Source: Ochrovirga pacifica (lineage in GTDB: Bacteria > Bacteroidota > Bacteroidia > Flavobacteriales > Flavobacteriaceae). Taken from it: DNA of 40,071 nucleotides. The stretch spans positions 1 through 40,071 of the forward strand of contig NZ_AFPK01000022.1 of NCBI RefSeq assembly GCF_000220525.1, given 5' to 3'. The translations under genes and the position numbers were made by a program. Below, piece by piece: positions 1 through 7,191 of the stretch (its first letter is position 1; every line of letters begins with the position of its first letter). The notes under the pieces were generated by a model. That model saw nothing but the letters and a program-made list of their open reading frames with translations, made no database searches and was not told where the DNA came from.

Positions 1-22
1 TACAAACTTTATGTGAAATTGA

Positions 23-60
23 AAAAAGCACCCTTGATTTTGAATGCAAGAGTGCTTTTT
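23..60 (-). terminator. Rho-independent terminator downstream of the 97-876 lipoprotein gene
   Basis: Two arms pair around a loop of about ten bases: GCAC-C-CTTG (28-36) with CAAG-A-GTGC (47-55), broken by one mismatch. They are flanked by A5 on the left and T5 on the right, so the hairpin could work in both directions. It sits just after the stop codon of the minus-strand gene at 97-876. Confidence 0.7.
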
Positions 61-96
61 ATGAGTTTGTAATCCCAATAGGTGTTTTGTATTGAA

Positions 97-876
97 TTAT
101 TTTTCTATGGTAATGGTTCTTTTTACTTTGTTGAATGGCCCTGGTATAACTGATCCGTTGGCATCTACTAACGCTAGTTCTATGGTTGCTTTTCCTATGG
201 GTAAATTTTTAATAAGATATGGCTGCCATTCTGTAATAAAAAACTCTTTGTTATTGATGGTTGCTTTTACCTTGTTTCCATCTTTAGATAGTTGGGTGTT
301 TAGCACAAAAAAGTCTAACATGATGTCTTTTGCTTCTGTTTTAGAATAGGTTCCTTTGGGCCTACTGTAAATTAAAGTTGGGGCTTGCATTTGTATGTTT
401 AGGCTATCTTTGGGCTGCTCTCCTATGGTTAGCTTTTTAACAACTACGGCATTGCTGTTTTTTACGGATTCGTGATAAGATCGACTTAAAAACGCTACCA
501 AGTGATGCACTCCGTTGGGCATTTCTTTTGTAAACTGAGATTGATAATGTGCCGAATAAGGTTGGTTGTTTACGATAAAATGAATGTGTTGCCCTTTGTC
601 TGAATTTGCTAGTTGGTTGGCATTAGGACTTTGGGTTTGTGCTCCTAATTGGTAGTTTTTTACTTGAAAGTTAAAACTTACATTTTTATCTTGTTCTTGG
701 CTTATGGTATCCCAATTTTTTAGTTCTAAACTGGCTGTGGAATACGCAGGAGATTGGGTTAATTTTTCTAAGGTTATTTTTGGAATGTTGTCTGACTTTG
801 TATTCTTTTTTTCTTTACAAGAGGCAAAGAAAAGAGTGGTTATGAATACGAAAGTGAAAAGATGTTTTTGTCTCAT
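97..876 (-). CDS. Exported lipoprotein of unknown function
   Basis: This 259-residue protein begins with a lipoprotein signal peptide ending in LFFASC, with Cys20 as the probable lipidated residue. It is therefore likely anchored in the periplasm or on the outer membrane. The rest is mostly polar and beta-rich with no transmembrane segment. A block around GQHIHFIVNNQPYSAHY looks like one conserved in Bacteroidota proteins that databases loosely call phosphopeptide-binding; I do not trust that name as a function. The gene stands alone between two terminators, so it is probably its own transcription unit and not part of the sugar locus. Existence as a gene is clear; function is not known. Confidence 0.85.
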   Translation of the reverse strand: MRQKHLFTFVFITTLFFASCKEKKNTKSDNIPKITLEKLTQSPAYSTASLELKNWDTISQEQDKNVSFNFQVKNYQLGAQTQSPNANQLANSDKGQHIHFIVNNQPYSAHYQSQFTKEMPNGVHHLVAFLSRSYHESVKNSNAVVVKKLTIGEQPKDSLNIQMQAPTLIYSRPKGTYSKTEAKDIMLDFFVLNTQLSKDGNKVKATINNKEFFITEWQPYLIKNLPIGKATIELALVDANGSVIPGPFNKVKRTITIEK

Positions 877-952
877 TTTTTGTTTGTTTTTATGGTTTTC
901 TTTTTCCTATTAGGATTTCCATTAAGGTAACAAACATATAAGACTTTTCAAA

Positions 953-1000
953 AAAATAGGTTTTATGATTGGGTTATGTATGCCCTATAAAACCTATTTT
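953..1000 (-). terminator. Strong terminator after the yellow-like lipoprotein gene
   Basis: Perfect 14-base arms (953-966 and 987-1000, AAAATAGG/CCTATTTT type) enclose a 20-base loop. Read on the minus strand the hairpin is followed by a run of T, as expected for intrinsic termination of the gene at 1024-2055. Confidence 0.8.
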
Positions 1001-1023
1001 TGTTGGTAATGCCTAGATGTTCT

Positions 1024-2055
1024 TTAGTCTAAGGCTAACTTGTAAATTCCAAACTCCATTTGACTAATGTCTCCCTTTGTTTGGTTGATGCGAGAGTTGG
1101 TATAGTATAATTGGTTGTTGTATATGCTAAAGGTATCGGCCCATTGTATTTTTTTTCCTTGTGCAAAAACAGTTTGTTTTGCTGTGGCTAAATTTAATTG
1201 AATGATTTTGTCTTGCTCTAAATCTGCCATGTATAAATTTCCTTTTTGGTCTATAATCATTCCGTCGGGAGAAGGGGTTTTGGCTACCAATTTTACGGAT
1301 TTGTTGATAAGTTCTGTGTTTTGAGACAAAAGTGCATCGGTAGCAATGGCATACAAACTATAGCCTGTTAGTGCATGAAAATACAATTGGTTGTTTTTAG
1401 TGTCTAGGGCAATTCCGTCTGAATGGACAGTGTTTTTCCAGACTCCATTGGCAAAAGTTAATTGATTGGTTTCTGCTAAGGTAGAAGGATGATTGTCTAG
1501 GGCTCTAAAAGAAGTTCCTGTATGTAGATCGACCACCACGATTCCTGCATGCCCTGAGTCGGTTAAATACATTTTTTGATGTTTTTCGTCGATACGTAAA
1601 TCGTTGATATATGAATTTGGGTGGTAACTGTTTTGAGATAAAATGTAGGTTTGTTTTAATTGTTGGTTTGCTAAATCGAAAGCAAAAATGCGTGGGGCAT
1701 TTAGCACTCCTTTGAACATAGGATTGCGAGTATCTAATACATACAAGGTGTTTTTGAAAGCAACTACGGATTGTACTGCTACAAATTTATTGGTAGGAAT
1801 GGTGTCTCCCATTTTCCATTGGTTCCATTGTTTGTTAGGAAATGCTTTGACTGTTCCGTTTTGTAAAACCTCTACAACCGAATGTTTTATAGGCTCTCTC
1901 CATCGGGGAAAGTTGGCAAATATTCTACCTGTATGGCTTACTGTAACACCTGTAACTTGTTGGCCTTTAAAAGAGGCTACTTTTTTTATTTCTGTGTTTT
2001 TGGATGAACAACTTATTAAGATAAGTAGCAAAAAAACTAAGCAAATTTGTTTCAT
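1024..2055 (-). CDS. Yellow/major-royal-jelly-like beta-propeller lipoprotein
   Basis: The 343-residue protein has a lipoprotein signal ending in LISC (Cys16). The mature part has the repeating hydrophobic pattern of a six-bladed propeller. Typical yellow/MRJP-related segments are visible: GVTVSHTGRIFANFPRW near residue 37, a TDSGHAGIVVVD blade near 165, HSDGIALD near 212 followed by LYFHALTGYSLYAI, and SPDGMIIDQKGNLYMADL near 262. In this family some bacterial members are annotated as L-dopachrome tautomerase-related, but no activity is established for most. SMP-30/gluconolactonase-type propellers are a more distant alternative. It has its own terminator and is probably not part of the galactan locus. 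Confidence 0.75.
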   Translation of the reverse strand: MKQICLVFLLLILISCSSKNTEIKKVASFKGQQVTGVTVSHTGRIFANFPRWREPIKHSVVEVLQNGTVKAFPNKQWNQWKMGDTIPTNKFVAVQSVVAFKNTLYVLDTRNPMFKGVLNAPRIFAFDLANQQLKQTYILSQNSYHPNSYINDLRIDEKHQKMYLTDSGHAGIVVVDLHTGTSFRALDNHPSTLAETNQLTFANGVWKNTVHSDGIALDTKNNQLYFHALTGYSLYAIATDALLSQNTELINKSVKLVAKTPSPDGMIIDQKGNLYMADLEQDKIIQLNLATAKQTVFAQGKKIQWADTFSIYNNQLYYTNSRINQTKGDISQMEFGIYKLALD

Positions 2056-2132
2056 TTTTTAGGGTTTGATATTGAATATTTAAAGTCATTTATTTGTGTT
2101 TGATAGCCACTTTTACACATACATTAAAAACA

Positions 2133-2158
2133 AAAAGCTCATCTTTCGACGAGCTTTT
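2133..2158 (-). terminator. Terminator after the cysteine-rich lipoprotein gene
   Basis: Arms AAAAGCTC (2133-2140) and GAGCTTTT (2151-2158) pair; after one mismatch the stem can extend by two more pairs, leaving the tetraloop TTTC. On the minus strand the hairpin is followed by TTTTTG and more T, right after the stop of the gene at 2174-2455. Confidence 0.8.
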
Positions 2159-2173
2159 CTATTTTTCAGGATT

Positions 2174-2455
2174 TTACTTTTTTTCCTCTGTTTTGCAACA
2201 AGATTTTTCTTTAGCATCTCCTGTATGACAAGTTTGTTTGTCTGCATCGCAACATTTGTGTTTGCATTCTTTGTGTCCATTTACGTCGCAGGTTTTTCCT
2301 TCGGCACAACAACCAGAAGCTACACATTGTTTTTTACATAATTCTGTTTTGCAACAATTGGTTGCACATTTATTGTTTGCAGAAGCAGCGTTTCCACAAG
2401 CTACAAATAGCCCCATAAGTGCAACGATTGCAAATGCTAATACATTATTTTTCAT
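2174..2455 (-). CDS. Small cysteine-rich lipoprotein, possible metal binder
   Basis: The 93-residue product has a lipoprotein signal ending in LFVACG (Cys20). The mature part of about 73 residues contains more than a dozen cysteines, many as CC pairs (NCCKTELCKKQC, GCC, KCC, SCC) mixed with Lys and a few His. This composition suggests binding of a soft metal such as copper or zinc outside the cytoplasm, or a disulfide-stabilised fold; neither can be told from sequence. It lies 72 bases downstream of another cysteine-rich exported protein on the same strand, so the two are probably expressed together and related in role. No named family was recognised. Confidence 0.7.
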   Translation of the reverse strand: MKNNVLAFAIVALMGLFVACGNAASANNKCATNCCKTELCKKQCVASGCCAEGKTCDVNGHKECKHKCCDADKQTCHTGDAKEKSCCKTEEKK

Positions 2456-2527
2456 GATTTTTATATTTAAAATTTAGTACTCTTTTTTTGCTCAACTTTT
2501 TGAAAAAGGAGCAATTCCGATTAAATT

Positions 2528-2890
2528 TTAACTACAAATAGGAGGTTGAAAAATTTTAGAAGTAAAGACCGAACTACTTTCTTGATACCCAAAAAGCTTT
2601 TTAGGACGGTAGCTAGGTATAAATTGTATTTTTTCTAATTGATGAGTAATTGCAATTACACTAACACAACAGCTCATTTTAGAAGTTCCAGAACAACAAT
2701 CCTTTTTATCCGATTTCTGTTCTTTTTGATTTAGCACTGTACAGCAAGTATGAGATTCAGCATCTTGTTTTTTATCTTTTACAGCACAAGTCGTTTTTGT
2801 TTTTACCTGATGTACAGGCATAGCTTGTACTGTTACAACCAATTGCAACATAAAAACAAAAGCTATAAAAATGGATACTGCTGATTTCAC
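2528..2890 (-). CDS. Exported cysteine-rich protein, HYC_CC_PP-like
   Basis: The 120-residue product starts with a hydrophobic signal peptide (about residues 4-23, ending VQAMP). Cysteines follow in the order HTCC (about residue 48), DCC, SCC, and the C-terminus reads QPPICS. That arrangement resembles the small Bacteroidota family called HYC_CC_PP, often found near metal-handling genes; the match is by motif order only. The start is GTG at 2888-2890, since no ATG precedes it in frame and the only later Met (residue 14) would cut the signal peptide. A TAACTTTG element lies only four bases upstream of that GTG, so the mRNA may be nearly leaderless or the real start may be Met14. Confidence 0.6.
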   Translation of the reverse strand: MKSAVSIFIAFVFMLQLVVTVQAMPVHQVKTKTTCAVKDKKQDAESHTCCTVLNQKEQKSDKKDCCSGTSKMSCCVSVIAITHQLEKIQFIPSYRPKKLFGYQESSSVFTSKIFQPPICS

Positions 2891-2894
2891 ATTA

Positions 2895-2925
2895 CAAAGT
2901 TATTTATTTTAATTGACAAGTGCCA
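2895..2925 (-). promoter_or_regulatory. Possible Bacteroidetes-type promoter
   Basis: On the minus strand TTG (2923-2925) and TAACTTTG (2895-2902) are separated by 20 bases, which fits the TTG-N19-21-TAnnTTTG consensus of Bacteroidetes housekeeping sigma. It would serve the cysteine-rich gene at 2528-2890, but it places the transcript start almost on the GTG codon. Confidence 0.35.
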
Positions 2926-2963
2926 AAAAATACAAATCAAAAAAACTATGCCATGAGTAGTGT

Positions 2964-3308
2964 TTACGATACTGATAATTTGTCTAATACCAAGTGTAGT
3001 TCTTTTAAAGATGTTTCCTCGATAATTTTAGTACGAATGGTTATTTTTTTTGTGGGAGTTTGTAATATGTAATCTCCTGCAATTTTTTTTATCGCTTGTA
3101 TTTGAGATAGAGAAATTACTGAAGCAAAAGGATGATTTATTTTTAAAAATCCTTGATGAATACTAATGTATTGTTGTTGGTACTGATAAACATAAACCGA
3201 TAAGTAAGCGATAGAAATCACAAGAGCCCCGTATATAGTCCAGTTGTGCTCTGAGCTAACTAAGAAACTGATAAAAAACCAGATCATAAAAGCCAAACCC
3301 GAATACAA
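2964..3308 (-). CDS. Small membrane protein, PH-like fold, start uncertain
   Basis: The visible product of 114 residues begins at a TTG codon. It has two hydrophobic segments (about residues 3-17 and 24-42), then a short beta-rich tail (QYISIHQGFLKINHPF to the end) like the membrane-anchored PH-like domains of small bacterial proteins. The same frame stays open upstream to a stop at 3384-3386 and reads NSLQKKYIKGNLYSG just before the TTG, which looks like genuine coding sequence. No ATG is available there, so the real start may be a rare codon (ATT at 3378-3380) or the 5' end may be damaged. Function unknown; not part of the sugar locus by content. Confidence 0.55.
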   Translation of the reverse strand: MYSGLAFMIWFFISFLVSSEHNWTIYGALVISIAYLSVYVYQYQQQYISIHQGFLKINHPFASVISLSQIQAIKKIAGDYILQTPTKKITIRTKIIEETSLKELHLVLDKLSVS

Positions 3309-3701
3309 ATTTCCTTTGATGTACTTTTTTTGTAAGCTATTCTGATTTTCATATTGTTTTTTATTGAAAGTTAGGAAAATTGATCAGTGCAACTACCGTG
3401 AATTTCACAGTTTATTTTATGTTATTCAAAACCCGATATAAAAAAACACACCAGTAAAAAACAATTCAACTTATTATACTTACCTGCTTGTATTGTAGAG
3501 TTCTTAGAATTTTATCTGTCTTTTTCCCTTTGACCAATAAGCCTACTAACTTGTATAGACAACGCACCTGTTGGTTTAGTGATGTACTGATATTCTCTCC
3601 CTTTTCTACAAATAATACCTTTGTTTGATAAATTTCGCTATTTTTTTACTCTTGTTAAGAGTAATTTATTGGTTTTACCTTTTATTTTGATACAAACAAA
3701 A
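3309..3701. other. Gap with no convincing gene
   Basis: The first 75 bases are the open 5' extension of the small membrane protein. Further on, the minus strand has a stop-free stretch of about 55 codons ending at 3466 (containing LNQQVRCLYKLVGLLVKGKK) with no ATG start. It could be the leftover of a dead gene, but chance cannot be excluded. I saw no tRNA-like clover-leaf or insertion-sequence ends. Confidence 0.4.
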
Positions 3702-3735
3702 AAATCCCTTTCTCTATAAACTGAGAAAGGGATTT
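3702..3735 (-). terminator. Strong terminator closing the uxaC-to-GH29 operon
   Basis: Perfect 13-base arms (3702-3714, AAATCCCTTTCTC; 3723-3735, its reverse complement) enclose an eight-base loop. On the minus strand a run of seven T and then GTTTG follows. It lies 66 bases beyond the stop codon of the GH29 gene, the last gene of the operon. Confidence 0.9.
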
Positions 3736-3801
3736 AAAACTCCAAAAAATATAGGAGATCTATTCTTTTCTTACAAAACAAACTGTTCTACAGTTATTTT
3801 T

Positions 3802-5325
3802 TTATTCCAACTCTAACTTAAACACGTTGGCAATAGAATTCATTTTTGTATCAGGGATGGTTATAAAAAACGAAGCAGAAGTATGTTCAAACTTAGTGGT
3901 GGTGTCCGTTCCCATATGTGATATTCTCTTAATTCTTCCTGGAGGGATGTTTCTATGGTAACCTCCAATAGAACGCATTTGAATACGCTTTCCTACTTTA
4001 GGCTCTCCTAAAAAGAAAATATACATGCTTTTTTTGTCTTTGGCCACGGTAAAACGAACATCATCTGCCGTATAGTTTACTGATGAAGATTGCCCTGCAT
4101 TGTGTCCCTCACCAGTAGAAGCATTTCCAAAACCAAAAATATTATGAGGTCTAGTTCCATAAACAGCTTCTCCATGAACTTTCATCCAATCTCCAATTTC
4201 TTTTAGTACATCTCTTTGCTCTTGATTGATAACTCCATCTGCTGTAGGCGATACATTTAACAATACCACTCCATTTTTACTCCAGATGTCAATCATGTTA
4301 CGCACTACTAAATCTGCAGTTTTGTACGGATGTCCTTCTACATACATCCATCTGCTTTTCCCTAAAGTCATATCAGTCATCCAAGGTGTAGGCCAAGAAT
4401 CTTTACGCCCTCCTTGTTCGTAGTCTAATACACTATAGTCCAAAGGCAAATCTTCTTGCTTATGAGCCAACATCACCTCTTTGTGTTTTTTTATTCCATT
4501 GTTAAAATGATGAGCTGCCATTTCATTTCGTTTCTCTTCCGGAATTAAATTCAACCAGGAGTCGTACCATAAAATATCAGGACTGTATTTATTTACTACT
4601 TCATTTACTTGGTCTAACCAATATTGATTGAACTCTTCAATGGTTTCAAAATTACCAAACAACTTACGCAGTTTAGGGTCTGTAGTAGCCGTTGGTAAAT
4701 CTGGATGATATACATAGTGACTGTCATAAGCTGTTTTCCAAGCTTCGGGTTTGTCTCTATTTCGTTGTCCGTTACGTGCGTGGTGAAAAGTAGCAATAGT
4801 TTTTAATCCTTTTTTCTCTAAAGCTTTAAACATATCTCCCAAAATATCACGTTTAGGCCCCATGTCTGCTGCATTCCAAGGATTTACATCACTGTCCCAC
4901 ATGGCAAAACCATCGTGATGCTGAGCTACAGGACCAGCAAACTTTGCTCCTGTTTGTTGAAACAATTCTGCCCAATCATTTGGATCGAATTGAGAGGCTT
5001 TAAACATGGGAATAAAATCCTCGTACCCAAACTCGTAAATACTTCCATATGTTTTTTCATGATGCCTACGTACACTGTTATTATCCTTGTACATGTTATG
5101 CGGGTACCAAGCACTTCCAAAAGCAGGAACACTGTAAGGTCCCCAGTGAAAATACATTCCCAACTTGGCATCTGCAAACCACTCGGGAGCAGCTCCGTGT
5201 TGTTTTAAAGACTCGTAAGTTGGTTCATACTTGGTAACGGTAGTCTTATTGCTTCCATCTAGCGACTTGCAAGCAGCAAGCCCCAATAATAAGACAGGAA
5301 CTACATATAACTTCTTAATATTCAT
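3802..5325 (-). CDS. GH29 alpha-L-fucosidase/alpha-L-galactosidase lipoprotein
   Basis: The 507-residue protein has a lipoprotein signal ending in LGLAAC (Cys19). The GH29 TIM barrel begins near residue 45 with WFADAKLGMYFHWGPYSVPAF and continues through QHHDGFAMWDSD (about 135-146) and ATFHHAR (about 178). The likely nucleophile is Asp255 in SPDILWYDSW. A C-terminal beta-sandwich follows from about residue 395. GH29 retains configuration and removes alpha-L-fucose; some members in porphyran loci remove the closely related alpha-L-galactose. In this setting, L-galactose (or its sulfate after desulfation) is the more likely target, but this is inferred from neighbours. It is the last gene of the operon, following a decayed gene remnant and preceding a strong terminator. 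An acid/base residue could not be fixed with certainty; Glu303 (DYEQG) is a candidate. Confidence 0.9.
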   Translation of the reverse strand: MNIKKLYVVPVLLLGLAACKSLDGSNKTTVTKYEPTYESLKQHGAAPEWFADAKLGMYFHWGPYSVPAFGSAWYPHNMYKDNNSVRRHHEKTYGSIYEFGYEDFIPMFKASQFDPNDWAELFQQTGAKFAGPVAQHHDGFAMWDSDVNPWNAADMGPKRDILGDMFKALEKKGLKTIATFHHARNGQRNRDKPEAWKTAYDSHYVYHPDLPTATTDPKLRKLFGNFETIEEFNQYWLDQVNEVVNKYSPDILWYDSWLNLIPEEKRNEMAAHHFNNGIKKHKEVMLAHKQEDLPLDYSVLDYEQGGRKDSWPTPWMTDMTLGKSRWMYVEGHPYKTADLVVRNMIDIWSKNGVVLLNVSPTADGVINQEQRDVLKEIGDWMKVHGEAVYGTRPHNIFGFGNASTGEGHNAGQSSSVNYTADDVRFTVAKDKKSMYIFFLGEPKVGKRIQMRSIGGYHRNIPPGRIKRISHMGTDTTTKFEHTSASFFITIPDTKMNSIANVFKLELE

Positions 5326-5346
5326 ATCTGTTTGTTTTATCTCTTT

Positions 5347-5878
5347 TTATTTCTGATTAAATACTCTTAAGGTGGTCGTTGCTATATGCCCTCCTGCATC
5401 TGCAAACTGAATCGCTATTTTGTTATTCTTTTTTAAGATAGATGGATTTACAGGTATTTCAATTACTCCGTAAAATCACTCTCTATCCGTTTGAGCTTCC
5501 CCAGCATAGTTAGTTGGAACATTCACAGCAACTCCATTAATCATTACTGATGGATGTAAACTCTTTCCATGACCTCTACCAATTCCGATTCGTAACACAG
5601 CTTTTGTCTCTCCTTCTAACTCAACATTATTTATATGGAAAACAACTTCCTTAGCAACCTTAATCGGTTGGTAATATTCTTGCGAATAATACTTTTTGAA
5701 TCTCATTTAGTTTGATTCGTTTTTTAAACGAATACTCCAATACCATAGTGGCTTCTGGTTCTAAGCTAACAGTACTTAAGTTGTTTTTATACTCCCTTTC
5801 TTCTGCCTTACCTTCTATTTCTACCGATTTATAAGGAGAATAGTGCTGCTTCACTTTAAAACTTTTAGTGATGTTCAT
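5347..5878 (-). pseudogene. Decayed C-terminal part of a GH86-like agarase/porphyranase
   Basis: Two overlapping minus-strand reading frames and a third piece together spell one C-terminal region of about 175 residues. Frame one (from 5878) gives SVEIEGKAEEREYKNN and SLEPEATMVLEYSFKK, ending around LNE. Near position 5700 the sense jumps to another frame, which reads KKYYSQEYYQPIKVAKEV, then RIGIGRGHGKSLHPSVMING and VNVPTNYAGEAQTDRE. It then hits TGA (5476-5478), after which the same frame continues FYGVIEIPVNPSILKKNNK and QFADAGGHIATTTLRVFNQ to TAA at 5347-5349. The run of motifs resembles the C-terminal beta-sandwiches of GH86 beta-agarases and beta-porphyranases as I remember them. The catalytic barrel is missing altogether: the fragment starts 16 bases after the GH117 stop codon. 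One frameshift, one in-frame stop and a large 5' deletion argue for real decay rather than a base-calling error. Confidence 0.75.
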
Positions 5879-5894
5879 TATTGATTCTGTTCCC

Positions 5895-7184
5895 TTACTT
5901 TTTTATTCTGCTCTCTATTCTCTTACGTTGAGACTTACTCAAACCATGCTTTTTGTAATAGAAATCCTGCGGATAGGTGTAATAATGTTTTTTCATCTCA
6001 TCATCATGAACATCTAAACTTAAATCACAATCAAAACGAGTTAATACAGTATGATTCCAATTTCCATTGGCATTGATAAAATGTGAAATTCCCCACGTGA
6101 TTCCTTTTCCGTATTTGGTGTCTGTAAAAGCATCTGGCACATAAGGACCTGCGGCCACAGGTAACAATTCTGTAATGGCAGCTATCTTAAAGTTTACCCA
6201 GTCTTCTGCATACTGAATGGTATTGTGCTCTTGCCCATCTCTTTGTACAATAGCCGCTACTCCTTTTCTAAAAGGGAATAAGGTAGTTTCGTGCCCTGAA
6301 TTGATGACAGGATTTAACGGATGCTTTACAAAAGGCCCCAAAGGATCTTCGGCAATAGCCAAACCTTGCATTCGTATTTTAGAAGGTTTTAACTCTGGTC
6401 TTTTATCAAAGTCACCTTTGTAGTACATGTATATTTTTCCATTGTGTACCAGTGGATATGGATCATGAATAGAATACTGATCCCAAGAACCTTCAGGACC
6501 ATTCGGCAATACTATTTTTCCTGTATGATGCCAAGGACCATCAGGAGAGTCTGCCCAAGCTACGGACACTGGACAAAAATCACCTCTTAATCCACTTGCT
6601 TCTTCAAACGCTTGAAAATACAAGTAAAACTTTCCTTTCCATTTTAAAATATCTGTGGTAGTTACCGAACGCCATCCTGGTTGTGGCTTTGGAGGACGAG
6701 GTACTGCAATCCCCTGTTCTTCCCACGTAAATCCATCCTTAGATGTTGCATACCAAATATCGGACAAATCCCAATCTGCAGAAGGTATTACATCTGTTGC
6801 TTCTTTGGCACGTGACATACCTACTGGTTTTACAGGACTTTTTCTACCTGTGTACCACACATAATATTTCCCATTTTCAAAAATCACTTTGGAAGGATCT
6901 CTACGTGTAATGGTTCCATCCCCTTCATTGTAATCAAATCCTTTTAATTTGGTGTATTTAAACTGTGAGTACAATTCGGTTTGCTCGGGACGTAAAGCTT
7001 CATAAGCATCGTAATTTCTTGCTACTGCTGCACTTAAAGGTCTGTTTGGTTTTTCTGTTGGCACAAAAAATGGAAATTCTTTCGTTTGGGCTTCTTTAGC
7101 AGACTCTTTTGTAACACTTTGTTTTTTTTCTTGACAAGAAAAAAGCAACACACAGGTTATCACACTCCATACATATTTTTTCAT
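5895..7184 (-). CDS. GH117 alpha-1,3-(3,6-anhydro)-L-galactosidase-like lipoprotein
   Basis: The 429-residue protein has a lipoprotein signal ending in LFSC (Cys17). The N-terminal helix carries SAAVAR (51-56), the SxAxxR motif through which GH117 enzymes swap N-termini and dimerise. A five-bladed propeller follows. Active-site motifs are complete: Asp96 in TRRDPSK, Asp241 in SIHDPYP and His298-Glu299 in SGHE. The spacing between the last two (57 residues) equals that between D245 and H302 as I recall them in the Bacteroides plebeius enzyme. Family members release 3,6-anhydro-L-galactose from the non-reducing end of neoagaro-oligosaccharides, so the polymer probably has agarose-like stretches. 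The gene lies seven bases after the beta-helix enzyme. It is the only undamaged single-domain GH117 of the three in the window and the most likely active one. Confidence 0.92.
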   Translation of the reverse strand: MKKYVWSVITCVLLFSCQEKKQSVTKESAKEAQTKEFPFFVPTEKPNRPLSAAVARNYDAYEALRPEQTELYSQFKYTKLKGFDYNEGDGTITRRDPSKVIFENGKYYVWYTGRKSPVKPVGMSRAKEATDVIPSADWDLSDIWYATSKDGFTWEEQGIAVPRPPKPQPGWRSVTTTDILKWKGKFYLYFQAFEEASGLRGDFCPVSVAWADSPDGPWHHTGKIVLPNGPEGSWDQYSIHDPYPLVHNGKIYMYYKGDFDKRPELKPSKIRMQGLAIAEDPLGPFVKHPLNPVINSGHETTLFPFRKGVAAIVQRDGQEHNTIQYAEDWVNFKIAAITELLPVAAGPYVPDAFTDTKYGKGITWGISHFINANGNWNHTVLTRFDCDLSLDVHDDEMKKHYYTYPQDFYYKKHGLSKSQRKRIESRIKK

Positions 7185-7191
7185 GAGTTTA

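Noticed and set aside
5476..5706. A stand-alone small gene of 76 codons
   Set aside because: The frame continues past the TGA with well-formed sequence, and its 5' part joins the overlapping frame at 5660-5878; together they form one decayed C-terminal region.
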